The position numbers were made by a program, and so were the translations under genes. A stretch of DNA of 64,000 nucleotides. It comes from Plantago ovata (taxonomy: Eukaryota; Streptophyta; Magnoliopsida; Lamiales; Plantaginaceae). The stretch lies in assembly GCA_028274465.1 (NCBI GenBank), contig CM051457.1, positions 73,816,496 to 73,880,495 on the forward strand, in the 5' to 3' direction. The notes under the pieces were generated by a model, which saw nothing but the letters and a program-made list of their open reading frames with translations, had not been told where the DNA came from and searched no databases. Position 1 is the stretch's first letter. The number at the start of each line of letters is the position of its first letter. Below are positions 29,160 to 40,100 of this stretch, one piece after another.

Positions 29160-32100
29160 ATGGCTCCCAAGAGACAGTTATCTAAGTCCTCAAAATCGTC
29201 AAAGGTTGATAGTGCTGAAACACGCACTGCTCCGGTGACTACTCTGGCCCCAGACACAACGAAAGTTGTGTTGAAAAACGACCGAATCACTGTAAAACCT
29301 ATGCCTCCGTCATATCTTGACACTGCAAAGTGTGAGATGTTGATGCAATGGGGAGGGTTGCAAAAGAAAAGTACATTAGGTACTTTTATGAACAAGAACT
29401 GATGACCAAAATGAAGAGGCGCTTGAGTTCATCAAGCAGCAAGGCCTCATGAACTTTATCTCTGCTCGCACTAAGCAAGTGAGCATGATTGATACTATGG
29501 AATTCTACAACAATGCAGAAATCCAGTCCCTTACAGACAGTAATGGAGTCACTGAAAAAGTGATCCTTACTTATGTTCAGAACACGCAAATCGTCCTGAA
29601 ATGGACTGATTTAGCGGAGATTTTTCAGATTCCAACCACTGGAACTGAAGATGACGTCACTGCTTCTGACGAAGAAATTGAAGCGTTCTACAGTGACGTC
29701 AGAAATGCAAAAATGAAGAGAAAGGCGAGATAGCTCCCGTGACTTGGACAAAGCACGTTAAGAGAAAGCATCTCTGCCATCACTTGGTCTAGTAGCTCTG
29801 CTACTGTAAAAGTTCTTGACTCCCAAGTTGGAGGAATTGACCAAGTAGGCCTGAGAAGATGGCCATTGCTGATGCATATCTATGAAAATAAATCGGAACT
29901 TAACTGGGCTAAGTACATTTTCAACAGGCTTGTTGATTGTGTTACTAAGTTTAAGGAAAGGTAGAAGACAACAAGGTCTCACCTTCCTTTCCAGTTATGT
30001 ATGGAATCAAGATATGCTATATCCTTGAACATTCAGGATTCAGCTAAGAAACCCATTGCCAATCAAGAAAATCTGTGTGCAATGTGGGAAGATCTTTCTA
30101 CAAGCAGAATGTACCTAAGATTGCTGGAAAGAAACCAAGAAGACAACAACTGCAAATGTTGTCAGCACAAGCCAGCAAGAAAGGTATACAACAGCTGCAG
30201 ATGTTACCCTCAACAACTTAGAGATGAAACTGCTGTTGGATGGTGGTAACACAAATGAAATGCTGTAGAAAATCAACAAGGTACGTGTACAACACTGTTG
30301 CTGAAAAAGGCAACAATAGATGACTCTGGGAAACTGGGAGAATCTAAAAAGAAAAAGAGGAAGCTGATGATGACACTCAGACTGCAGCGTCATCAGCAAA
30401 TCCCGTACCTAAGAGGAAACGGACAAGTAACAAAAGAAAGAAGACTGGCTTCTCAGTCAGTCCCAATGTCCAAGACTCCTCAGTCAATTCCCAGACAAAT
30501 GCTGAAATGAAACGCATTTGCCAGTAGATGTTGCTGAAATAATTACTGAAACATATATCAGCAATGTTGAAGTGTTTGCGGAAGCCTTCAACATCTTAAC
30601 TTAACGTTGATAACTCTACTGAGAATAGACCACAAGGCAGTGGAAATGAAATTCTGCCCAAGTCCCAGATATCTACATTGTAGATATTTAGATGATCCAA
30701 CTATGGAACCAGAAGGACATTGCTGCTGATCTGCAAAAGAGCGGCACTTGCTGATGCTGCTGAAAAGATGGTGCTGAACAAGCAACTCATCAAGTTGCTG
30801 AAACCCAGCTTGCTGATGGACCAGTTGCTGAATAGCAATGGTTCCTGTTCCTGAAGGTTGCTGAAACTCAAAGCATTATTCAAAGACGCATCTCTTGATG
30901 CTGAGAATACTGGCCCAAGTTCACCCAAGACTTCAATTGACAAAGTCCAGCTTGTACTGGAAGATTTAAGCAAACAAATGGAGTTGGAGATTGAAGAATC
31001 ATCCAACAAGTCAATGATCTCTTCATGACAAGCAGTGAGCTTAAAGGTCAAGATGCTTCTGCTCAACTTGTCAATTCAGAGACAAGGGAGATTGCTGAAA
31101 CCGCACAGCTTTCTCAGTTAGAGCAAAACCAGAAGTCTGCTGAAGAAACAGTCCAAGAAGCTGAAGAAACTGTTAATGCTGAAAGGACTGAGCCACAACC
31201 TGTCCTTCCTCAGCAGGTAGTTAATTCAACCATCAGTAAAACTTCCAATTCTGAAAATGTTCTTTTGCTAAAATTATTTTTTTCTCTACAGACTTCTCAA
31301 GATGCAAGTCAGATGGGCTGAAGCCTTGCACCAGAACCAACACTCCCTGCTCAGCAGGTAGTTAATAATTTTGGTATAAAAACTAAGTTTGACAGCTTAG
31401 TACTTGTGTCTAATTTAATTTATTCAGGATGAACAAATGGAGGATGCTACTCAAGCTCCTCATGGAATGGAATTGTACTACATGAGCTTGCTGACTCTCA
31501 GCAGGTAAATCATGTTTCAGATTTAAACTCTAAAACAATTCTCCAAACCAATCCTGATCTAAATAAAATTCTTTTTCAGGCTCAAAGGAGACCACTGAAG
31601 TGGTACTCATCACTGAAGATCAGCAAGTAAGTTCTGAAGAACTTTACTTGAGCTTCAAGAGGACAACTTTGTCAAGAGTTGCTAAGTCCGTCAGCAACTG
31701 GCAAGTACAGGAGAATGGATTCTCAGATCTTCACCTTCATCTCTCAAATGAGAAAAAGAGATCTTCACTGTTTAAAGCTCGAAACATTTGTCCACTCCAT
31801 CCTTCCTGAAGAAATGACATATTCTCAGCAATGAGCTCAAATCTGATTGCTCAAATCAGAGAGAATATGAAGGCCAAATTTAAGAGTGCCTCTCCAGCTG
31901 AACAGCTGTGATGCTCAAAGGTCTTTTTGTTCCTGTGGTGGCTGATCCCACAAATTAACTGAGGAAGAGGAAGTGACAAGTGTTGCTTTGTATAAGCACG
32001 TTGAGCTAGTCATTCTGAAAGATGATGAAGAAGAAGAAGAAGATGAGAACATTCCCACTGATGTCCAGTGATGATGAAGGGAAAGATTCTAAGGACAAGA

Positions 32101-32212
32101 AAGATACGCTGATGACAATCAAGGTCCAAGTCCTGGTTTTGGTGCGGTGGATTGAAGTTGAAACAGTTGATGAAAATACTCAATCTGACAATCGCAAGCT
32201 GAACAACAAACA
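29160..32212 (+). pseudogene. SIRE-like ORF3, contig B copy (many indels, cut by gap)
   Basis: Same gene as 37187-42276 up to about position 40251, but shifted repeatedly by one-base insertions and losses (for example GGGTTGC for GGGTTTGC near 29355). Indel density rises towards the contig end at 32212. Substitutions between the two copies are rare by comparison. I read this as poor consensus at a contig end more than true decay. It lacks the TAA that stops the first segment of the contig C copy (GAA here). Confidence 0.75.
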
Positions 32213-32312
32213 NNNNNNNNNNNNNNNNNNNNNNNNNNNNNNNNNNNNNNNNNNNNNNNNNNNNNNNNNNNNNNNNNNNNNNNNNNNNNNNNNNNNNNNN
32301 NNNNNNNNNNNN
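32213..32312. other. Assembly gap (100 N) between duplicated flanks
   Basis: Exactly 100 N. The sequence before it ends at the equivalent of ~40251; the sequence after it restarts at the equivalent of 24278. The contigs therefore overlap by about 8 kb instead of abutting. Confidence 0.97.
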
Positions 32313-35300
32313 CCATAAAGCCCGCTGTTGCTACTCAAAGTAACAAGACTTTAAAGGAAAACAGGTTGCTGAGAAGCAAACTGGAAAGAAGAAGAATGCT
32401 GTGAAGCATTCCGCCAAACAAGTTGCTGAAAAGCAAGTTGTTAAGACTAAAGGCAAGATTACTAAAAGTAATCAGAAGTCCTTTGCTGACAAACCTGAAT
32501 CAAGTAAGGTTGCTGAGCTAAAGCTCAGCATTCTCCGAAAAGTGGACTAGGTTTCAAAACCAAGCAAAGTCAACTCTTTCATGAGTATAAGCAAAGTCAG
32601 CAAAGATACTTCAAAGAGATGAGAAAATCAAGCCTAAGAGTTCTGAAAAGACTCCCAATGCTAGGACTAGAAGGAACCTTGCTAGAAAAGAACTTACTGA
32701 AAAGTATGTTCAGCAAAAAGGTCAACAGAGCAAGACACCACATCAGAAAGTGGATTTGACCAGCACGAGTCAAAAGTCTTTCAGCTCAAATCCTCCTAGT
32801 TCCTCAGCAAGTAGAAAACAAGTCAAAGTTGAAAAACTTCAGACTTGGTTTCCACTGGACGCATTCTTGAACATGTAATGGACATCCATCATTGGATAAT
32901 TAACTTGTTTGCTCTTGATTGTGCAGACTGCAGCCACGGAGACAAACGATGCAATCTGGCACTTTGATAGTGGTTGTGGAAAGCACATGACGGGCAACAA
33001 GAATAACCTTATAAACTATAGACGGTGGTCTAAAGGTCCAACAATAAGGTTTGCTGGTGGAGGCTCCGGATCTACAAAAGGCTATGGTGATGTGAAGTTA
33101 GGATGCATAACCATTTCTGGAGTTCTTTATGTCAAAATCTTAAGTTTAACCTTTTCAGCATGAGTCAATTTGCTGACAAAGGATACTTCATCGAAATTAA
33201 AAGTGATGAATGTAAACTTGTAGATTTTGAGACTAAAAAGGTTATAATGATTGCAAGAAGATCAGGAGGCTTGTACACCGTTGATTGGTCTTCAGCAAAC
33301 GTTGAAAAATGCCTTGTCTCAGATCATGATTGCCTTGCTGAAAAAGCATGGTTATGGCATAAACGAACAAGTCATCTAAACTTCAAGACGCTGAATAAGC
33401 TGTCTAAAAAGGCACTTGTAGTTGGATTACCTAGGGTTACTTTTAAGAAGGATGGTGTTTGCAATGCATGTCAGCAAGGAAAGCAAACCAAATCTTCTTT
33501 CAAGAACAAGGCAGTACCGTCAACTACAAAACCTTTACAACTCTTACACATGGACTTGTTTGAATCTTCTTCAACAAGCTATGCTGGTAAGAAGTATGGT
33601 CTAGTCGTGGTAGATGACTATTCAAGATTCACTTGGGTAGTATTCATCAAGCACAAATCTGAAACCAAGACTGAAATACCTAACTTGCTGAATAAGCTTG
33701 AAGTCATGAAAAATGACAAGGTAAAAGTCATAAGGACAGACCATGGTACTGAGTTTGTAAACCAGTACATAACTGAATATTGTACCTCAAAAGGTATTCA
33801 ACATCAGTTATCCTCAGTAAGACACCACAGCAAATGGTGTTGCTGAACGGAAGAATCGTACCCTGAAAGAAGCCGCAAGAACAATGCTTGCTGACACTGA
33901 AATAAGTGAGGCTTATGGGTTGAAGCGATTAATACCGCCTGCTATACTCAAATAGATGTTTGATTACTAAGGAATACAACAAAACTCCTTATGAATTGTT
34001 TGTTGGAAGACCTCCTAACATCACTCATCTAAGAGTATTTGGTTGCAAGTGTTTCGTTCTTAACAATGGTAGAGAATACCTAAGAACATTTCAACCAAAG
34101 GCAGACGAAGCGATATTTCTTGGCTACTCCTTGCATAGTAAAGCTTATAGAGTTTACAACAAAAAGGCACAAAAGATTGAAGAATCTGTGCATGTTGTAT
34201 TCTACGAAAAGTCACAAGGTGTGCCTGCTGAAGAAGAAATATCAGAATGTATGAAAAAGCTAATCATACATGAGCAAAGAACTGAATCTGATGCTAGGCA
34301 AATCAAGTCAATTGAACTAAATGATGATTCTGACAATGACTCTCCTCCCCCAGTCATGACAGATAAATATAGTTCACGACAAAGAATTTCCAGCAAAAGA
34401 CGCGGTTGCTCCGGAAGTTGCTGAAATTACGCAATCTCCAGTGCCTGCTGATGAAATACCTCAATCCAGCAATGCTGAACAAGCAGTTGCTGACGAACAA
34501 ATCTCAGCAGAGACACAAATTCCCAGTAGTACTGAACAAGTACATACTGAAGAGTCACATGCTGATGAGCAAACATATCCTGATCCAACAAACAGGAAAC
34601 CTGTTAATAAATGGATTAGAGATCATCCCTCTACGGATATGATTGGCGATATTAATAAACGCCAAGTGACTAGATCCAAAGCTACTCAGGACTTGCTGAA
34701 GAAGCAACTGTCGTAGAAGTAGAATCTTGTTCTCTTGCTTTGTTTCAGAAATTGAACCTAAAACCATAGAAGAAGCTTTGAAGCATTCTGAATGGATAAA
34801 GGCAATGCAAGAAGAATTGGATCAATTTGAAAGAAACAAAGTCTGGAAACTTGTGCCACTTGCTGAAGATAAGAAAGCTATTGGTACAAAGTGGGTGTTC
34901 AGAAACAAGCTGAGCGAGTCTGGTGAAGTAACAAGAAACAAAGCACGCTTAGTTGCTCAAGGTTACTGTCAGACTGAAGGATTGGACTATGATGAGTCTT
35001 ACGCTCCAGTTGCAAGATTGGATGCAATTAGGCTTTTCTTGGCCTTTGCTGCTCACAATGACTTCATTGTTTACCAAATGGATGTTAAAAGTGCATTCTT
35101 AAATGGTGAACTTGCTGAAGAAGTCTACCTAGAACAACCCCCTGGCTTTGAACTTCCCTCAGAACCAAGATGGTATACAAGCTTCAGAAAGCTGTATATG
35201 GTCTAAAGCAAGCACCAAGAGCATGGTATGATACCTTGGCTAAGTTCTTGCTGGAAAATGGTTTCAAGAAAGGTGAAGTTGACAAAACCTTATTTACCAT

Positions 35301-36281
35301 GAACCATGATGGTAAATTAATCTTAGTTCAAATTTATGTGGATGACATAATTTTTGGATCTAAGGACAAGCAACTTTGTGATGATTTTGCCAAACTCATG
35401 ACAATAAGTTTGAAATGAGTATGATGGGAAAATTGAATTATTTCCTAGGGTTGCAAGTCAAGCAACTCAAAGATGGAATATTCATAAATCAAGCAAAGTA
35501 TGCGAAAGAAATGCTCATAAAGTTTAGGATCAAAGAGGATGAGAAACCTGAAAAGATCCCTATGAGTGTTGGTACCAAATTGGGCTATACTAAAGAGGAC
35601 AAAGTGTTGAAGAACACAAGTATAGGAAGCTCATTGGTTCCTTGTTGTATCTAACAGCAAGTAGACCTGACATTCAGTATGCTGTTTGTGTGTGTGCAAG
35701 ATTCCAATCTGATCCAAGAGAATCACACTACAAAAAGGCAATAAAATACTGAAATATGTTAAAGGTACAGTCAATGTTGGATTATGGTATCCAAAAGATT
35801 CTGGACTTGAATTGGTTGGCTATTCTGATGCTGATCATGGTGGATCAACTCTTGATAGAAAAAGTACCTCTGGAACTTGTCAGTTTTTGGGTACTAGATT
35901 AATATCATGGTTCAGCAAGAAGCAAACTTGTGTCGCCAATTCATCTACTGAATCTGAATACATTGCAGTTGGTTGTTGCACAGCTCAATCCTATGGATTC
36001 AGCAACAATTAAGAGATTATGGTATTTCTGCAAAGAAAACACCAATCTTTTGTGATAATACAAGTGCTATTGCAATTACGCAAAATCCTAAGTTTCACTC
36101 TAGGACCAAGCACATTGATATTAGACATCATTTCATTAGAGATCATGTGGAAAAAGGTGATATTGAGGTTGTGAAACTAGGCACTGAAGATCAGCTTGCT
36201 GACATCTTCACCAAGCCCCTACCAGATAATAGGTTCGCAATGCTAAGGTATAACCTTGGATTTATTGAACTACCTCAATAA
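32313..36281 (+). pseudogene. SIRE-like Lys-rich ORF and pol, contig C copy
   Basis: Same order of domains as 24278-28254: protease DSGCGKHMTG (~32965), integrase, RT with YVDDIIFGS (~35333-35360) and RNase H ending at TAA 36279-36281. The frame is broken at about ten places, mostly single-base losses in runs (AAAATC for AAAAATC near 33135; a lost base near 33820, 33915, 35400 and 35600). At several points where contig B is broken this copy is open, and the reverse. Scattered substitutions distinguish the copies. Confidence 0.8.
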
Positions 36282-36299
36282 AGAATACACTTGGCAGAA

Positions 36300-36658
36300 T
36301 GCTGAAACAAGTATTCAGCAAGCCAAAGTATTCCTGTCTAAAAGACCAAGTCACTGATTTCTTCTAAGAAATGATAAGTCACTAAATGATTGCTGAAACA
36401 GGCATTCAGCAAGTAATTCCTTCAAAACGGGTATTTGTTAGGAAACTTGACCACTTGCAGAGACAGGAACTCAGTAAGAGAAAGAACTTAAGGATTGTTG
36501 AGATGGGTACTCAGACAATCAAAAGATACTGAAACAGGTATTCAAGTATCAAAGGAATTTTCTGAGACGGGGACTCAGAAAAAGAGCAAAGCTCATCTCT
36601 CAGATTTACCAAGGATGTCTCAAGTGCAAAAGAATTTACTGATACGGGAAATCAGAAA
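36300..36658 (+). other. Hairpin array, contig C copy
   Basis: The same eight hairpins with the same loop sequences as at 28273-28633, offset by about 8,027 bases. The changes I see fall between hairpins (for example ATTTACC for ATTTTACC). Confidence 0.85.
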
Positions 36659-36907
36659 TGTCTTTTAAACTTAAAGAAAATATGAGATATCTAAGTAAGG
36701 GGAAACTTTCAGCAAGTATCAAGATTGTTAATTCAAACTCGCTGAAAAGATTCTTGTCTATTTCAGCAAGCAATCTATCCCTTATTACTCGGTAAAATCA
36801 ATTTGTGATGTTAAGCTGGCACAGATAAACTCGCAATAATCATGACATGAAATTCAATCGTGGCCATTGATTAAAGGAGTTACTAATCTAACAGCAAACA
36901 AAACAAA

Positions 36908-37052
36908 GAGAGAGAGTGCTCTGACGGTTTTAGTTAGTGGGCCACTACGCATTCAATGCAAAGGCTCCACTAACTCCAGTGTTTCTCTGTTTTACCCTTG
37001 CTGAGAGCTCAAATCGATTGAGTTTCTCACACACTAGAGTCACTATATAAAG
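36908..37052 (+). promoter_or_regulatory. Promoter-like block upstream of ORF3, contig C copy
   Basis: The AGTTAGTGG/CCACTAACT dyad and CTATATAAAG (37043-37052), with ORF3 ATG at 37187, repeat the arrangement at 28908-29160. Confidence 0.55.
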
Positions 37053-37186
37053 AAGGAGTTAGAGAAATGACAAAATTCTTTAACTCACATTTCCTTTCTC
37101 TGCAAATTCTAGCCTGTATCTACTGTACCTCCGGTCAAAAAGAAAACTATCTCTTTTCGTACAATCTTTCTTGCTCTATATAAGAA

Positions 37187-40100
37187 ATGGCTCCCAAGAG
37201 ACAGTTATCTAAGTCCTCAAAATCGTCAAAGGTTGATAGTGCTGAAACACGCACTGCTCCGGTGACTACTCTGGCCCCAGACACAACAAAAGTTGTGTTG
37301 AAAAACGACCGAATCACTGTAAAACCTATGCCTCCATCATATCTTGACACTGCAAAGTGTGAGATGTTGATGCAATGGGGAGGGTTTGCAAAAGAAAAGT
37401 ACATTAGGTACTTTTATGAACAAGAACTTGATGACCAAAATGAAGAGGCGCTTGAGTTCATCAAGCAGAAAGGCCTCATGAACTTTATCTCTGCTCGCAC
37501 TAAGCAAGTGAGCATGATTGATACTATGGAATTCTACAACAATGCAGAAATCCAGTCCCTTACAGACAGTAATGGAGTCACTGAAAAAGTGATCCTTACT
37601 TATGTCCAGATCACGCAAATCGTCCTGAAATGGACTGATTTGGCGGAGATTTTTCAGATTCCAACCACTGGAACTGAAGATGACGTCACTGCTTCTGACG
37701 AATAAATTGAAGCGTTCTACAGTGACGTCAGAAATGCAAAAATGAAGAAAGGCGAGATAGCTCCCGTGACTTGGACAAAGCACGTTAAGAGAAAGCATCT
37801 CTGCCATTCACTTGGTCTAGTAGCTCTGCTACTGATAAAAGTTCTTGACTCTCAAGTTGGAGGAATTGACCAAGTAGGCCTGAGAAGATGGCCATTGCTG
37901 ATGCATATCCATGAAAATAAATCGGAACTTAACTGGGCTAAGTACATTTTCAACAGGCTTGTTGATTGTGTCACTAAGTTTAAGGTAAAGGTAGAAGACA
38001 ACAAGGTCTCACCTTCCTTTCCAGTTATGTATGGAATCAAGATATGCTATATCCTTGAACATTTCAGGATTCAGCTAAGAAACCCATTGCCAATCAAGAA
38101 ATCTGTGTGCAATGTGGGAAGATCTTTCTACAAGCAGAATGTACCTAAGATTGCTGGAAAGAAAACTAAGAAGACAACAACTGCAAATGTTGTCAGCACA
38201 AGCCAGCAAGAAAGGTATACAACAGATGCAGATGTTACCACTCAACAACTTAGAGATGAAACTGTTGTGGATGGTGGTAACACAAATAAAACTGCTATAG
38301 AAAATCAACAAGGTACGTGTACAACACCTGTCGCTGAAAAGGCAACAATAGATGACTCTGGGAAACTGGAGAAATCTAAAAAGAAAAAGAGGAAAGCTGA
38401 TGATGACACTCAGACTGCAGCGTCATCAGCAAACCCCGTACCTAAGAGGAAACGGACAAGCAACAAAATAAAGAAGACACTGGCTTCCCAGTCAGTCCCT
38501 GATGTCCAAGACTCCTCAGTCAATTCCCAGACAAATGCTGAAACGCATTTGCCAGTAGATTTTGCTGAAGTAATTACTGAAACATATATCAGCAATGTTG
38601 AAGTGTTTGCGGAAGCCTTCAACAATTAACTCAACGTTGATAACTCTACTGAGAATAGACCACAAGGCAGTGGAAATGAAATTCCTGCCCAAGTCCCAGA
38701 TATCTACATTGTAGATAATTTAGATGATCCAACTCTGGAACCAGCAAGTGATATTGCTGCTGATTTGCAAAGAGCGGCACTTGCTGATGCTGCTGAAAAG
38801 ATGGTTGCTGAACAAGCAACTCATCAAGTTGCTGAAACCCAGCTTGCTGAAGAACCAGTTGCTGAAATAGCAATGGTTCCAGTTCTTGAAGTTGCTGAAT
38901 CTCAAGAAGCATTATTCAAAGACGCATCTCTTGATGCTGAGAATACTGGCCCAAGTTCACCCAAGACATCAATTGACAAAGTCCAGCTTGTACTAGAAGA
39001 TTTAAGCAAACAAATGGAGTTGGAGATTGAAGAATCATCCAACAAGTCAATTGATCTCTTCATGACAAGCAGTGAGCTTAAAGGTCAAGATGCTTCTGCT
39101 CAACTTGTCATTTCAGAGACAAGGGAGATTGCTGAAACCGCACAGCTTTCTCAGATAGAGCAAAATCAGAAGTCTGCTGAAGAAACAGTCCAAGAAGCTG
39201 AAGAAACTGTTAATGCTGAAAGGACTGAGCCACAACTTATCCTTCCTCAGCAGGTAGTTAATTCAACCATCAGTAAAACTTCAAATTCTGAAAATTGTTC
39301 TTTTGCTAAAATTATTCTTTCTCTACAGACTTCTCAAGATGCAAGTCAGATGGTTGTTGAAGCCTCTGCACCAGAACCAACACTCCCTGCTCAGCAGGTA
39401 GTTAATAATTTTGGTATAAAAACTAAGTTTGACAGCTTAGTACTTGTGTCTAATTATAATTTATTTCAGGATGAACAAATGGAGGATGCTACTCAAGCTC
39501 CTCATGGAATGGAAATTGTACTACATGAGCTTGCTGACTCTCATCAGGTAAATCATGTTTCACATTTAAACTCTAAAACAATTCTCCAAATCAATCCTGA
39601 TCTAAATAAAATTCTTTTTCAGGCTCAAAAGGAGACCACTGAAGTGGTACTTATCACTGAAGATCAGCAAGTAAGTTCTGAAGAACTTTACTTGAACTTC
39701 AAGAGGACAACTTTGTCACGAGTTGCTAAGCCTGTCAGCAACTGGCAAAGGTACAGGAGAATGGATTTCTCAGATCTTCACCTTCATCTCTCAAATGAGA
39801 AAAGAGATCTTCACTGTTAAAGCTCGAAACATTTGTCCACTCTATCCTTCCTGAAGAAATGACATATTCTCAGCAAATGAGCTCCAATCTGATTGCTCAA
39901 ATCAGAGAGAATATGAAGGCCAAATTTAAGAGTGCCTCTCCAACTGAACAAGTTGTGATGCTCAAAGGTCTTTTTGTTCCTGTGGTGGCTGATCCCCACA
40001 AATTAACTGAGGAAGAGGAAGTGACAAGTGTTGCTTTGTATAAGCACGTTGAGCTAGTCATTCTGACAGATGATGAAGAAGAAGAAGAAGATGAGAACAT

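Larger units (their letters stand above)
18187..32212 (+). mobile_element. SIRE-like copia element, contig B copy (no 3' LTR before the gap)
   Basis: Layout: full LTR (18187-19847), a foreign 2.2-kb block (19848-22079), a second partial LTR (to 22339), PBS, gag, pol, hairpin array, promoter-like block, then ORF3, cut at the gap. Long LTRs, a long coiled-coil Gag and an extra ORF after pol place it near the SIRE/Maximus lineage. Homopolymer indels increase towards 32212. The host is the CACTA transposase; AAGCG (18182-18186) would be the left copy of the target duplication. Confidence 0.85.

Noticed and set aside
24871..36281. Reading the two pol copies as a genuine tandem duplication
   Set aside because: The N gap, complementary homopolymer indels and failure of nesting to close favour overlapping contig ends, although two separate insertions remain possible.
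36300..36658. CRISPR-like array interpretation of the repeated hairpins
   Set aside because: No fixed repeat or unique spacers of constant length, eukaryotic context, and the repeats lie inside a retrotransposon.
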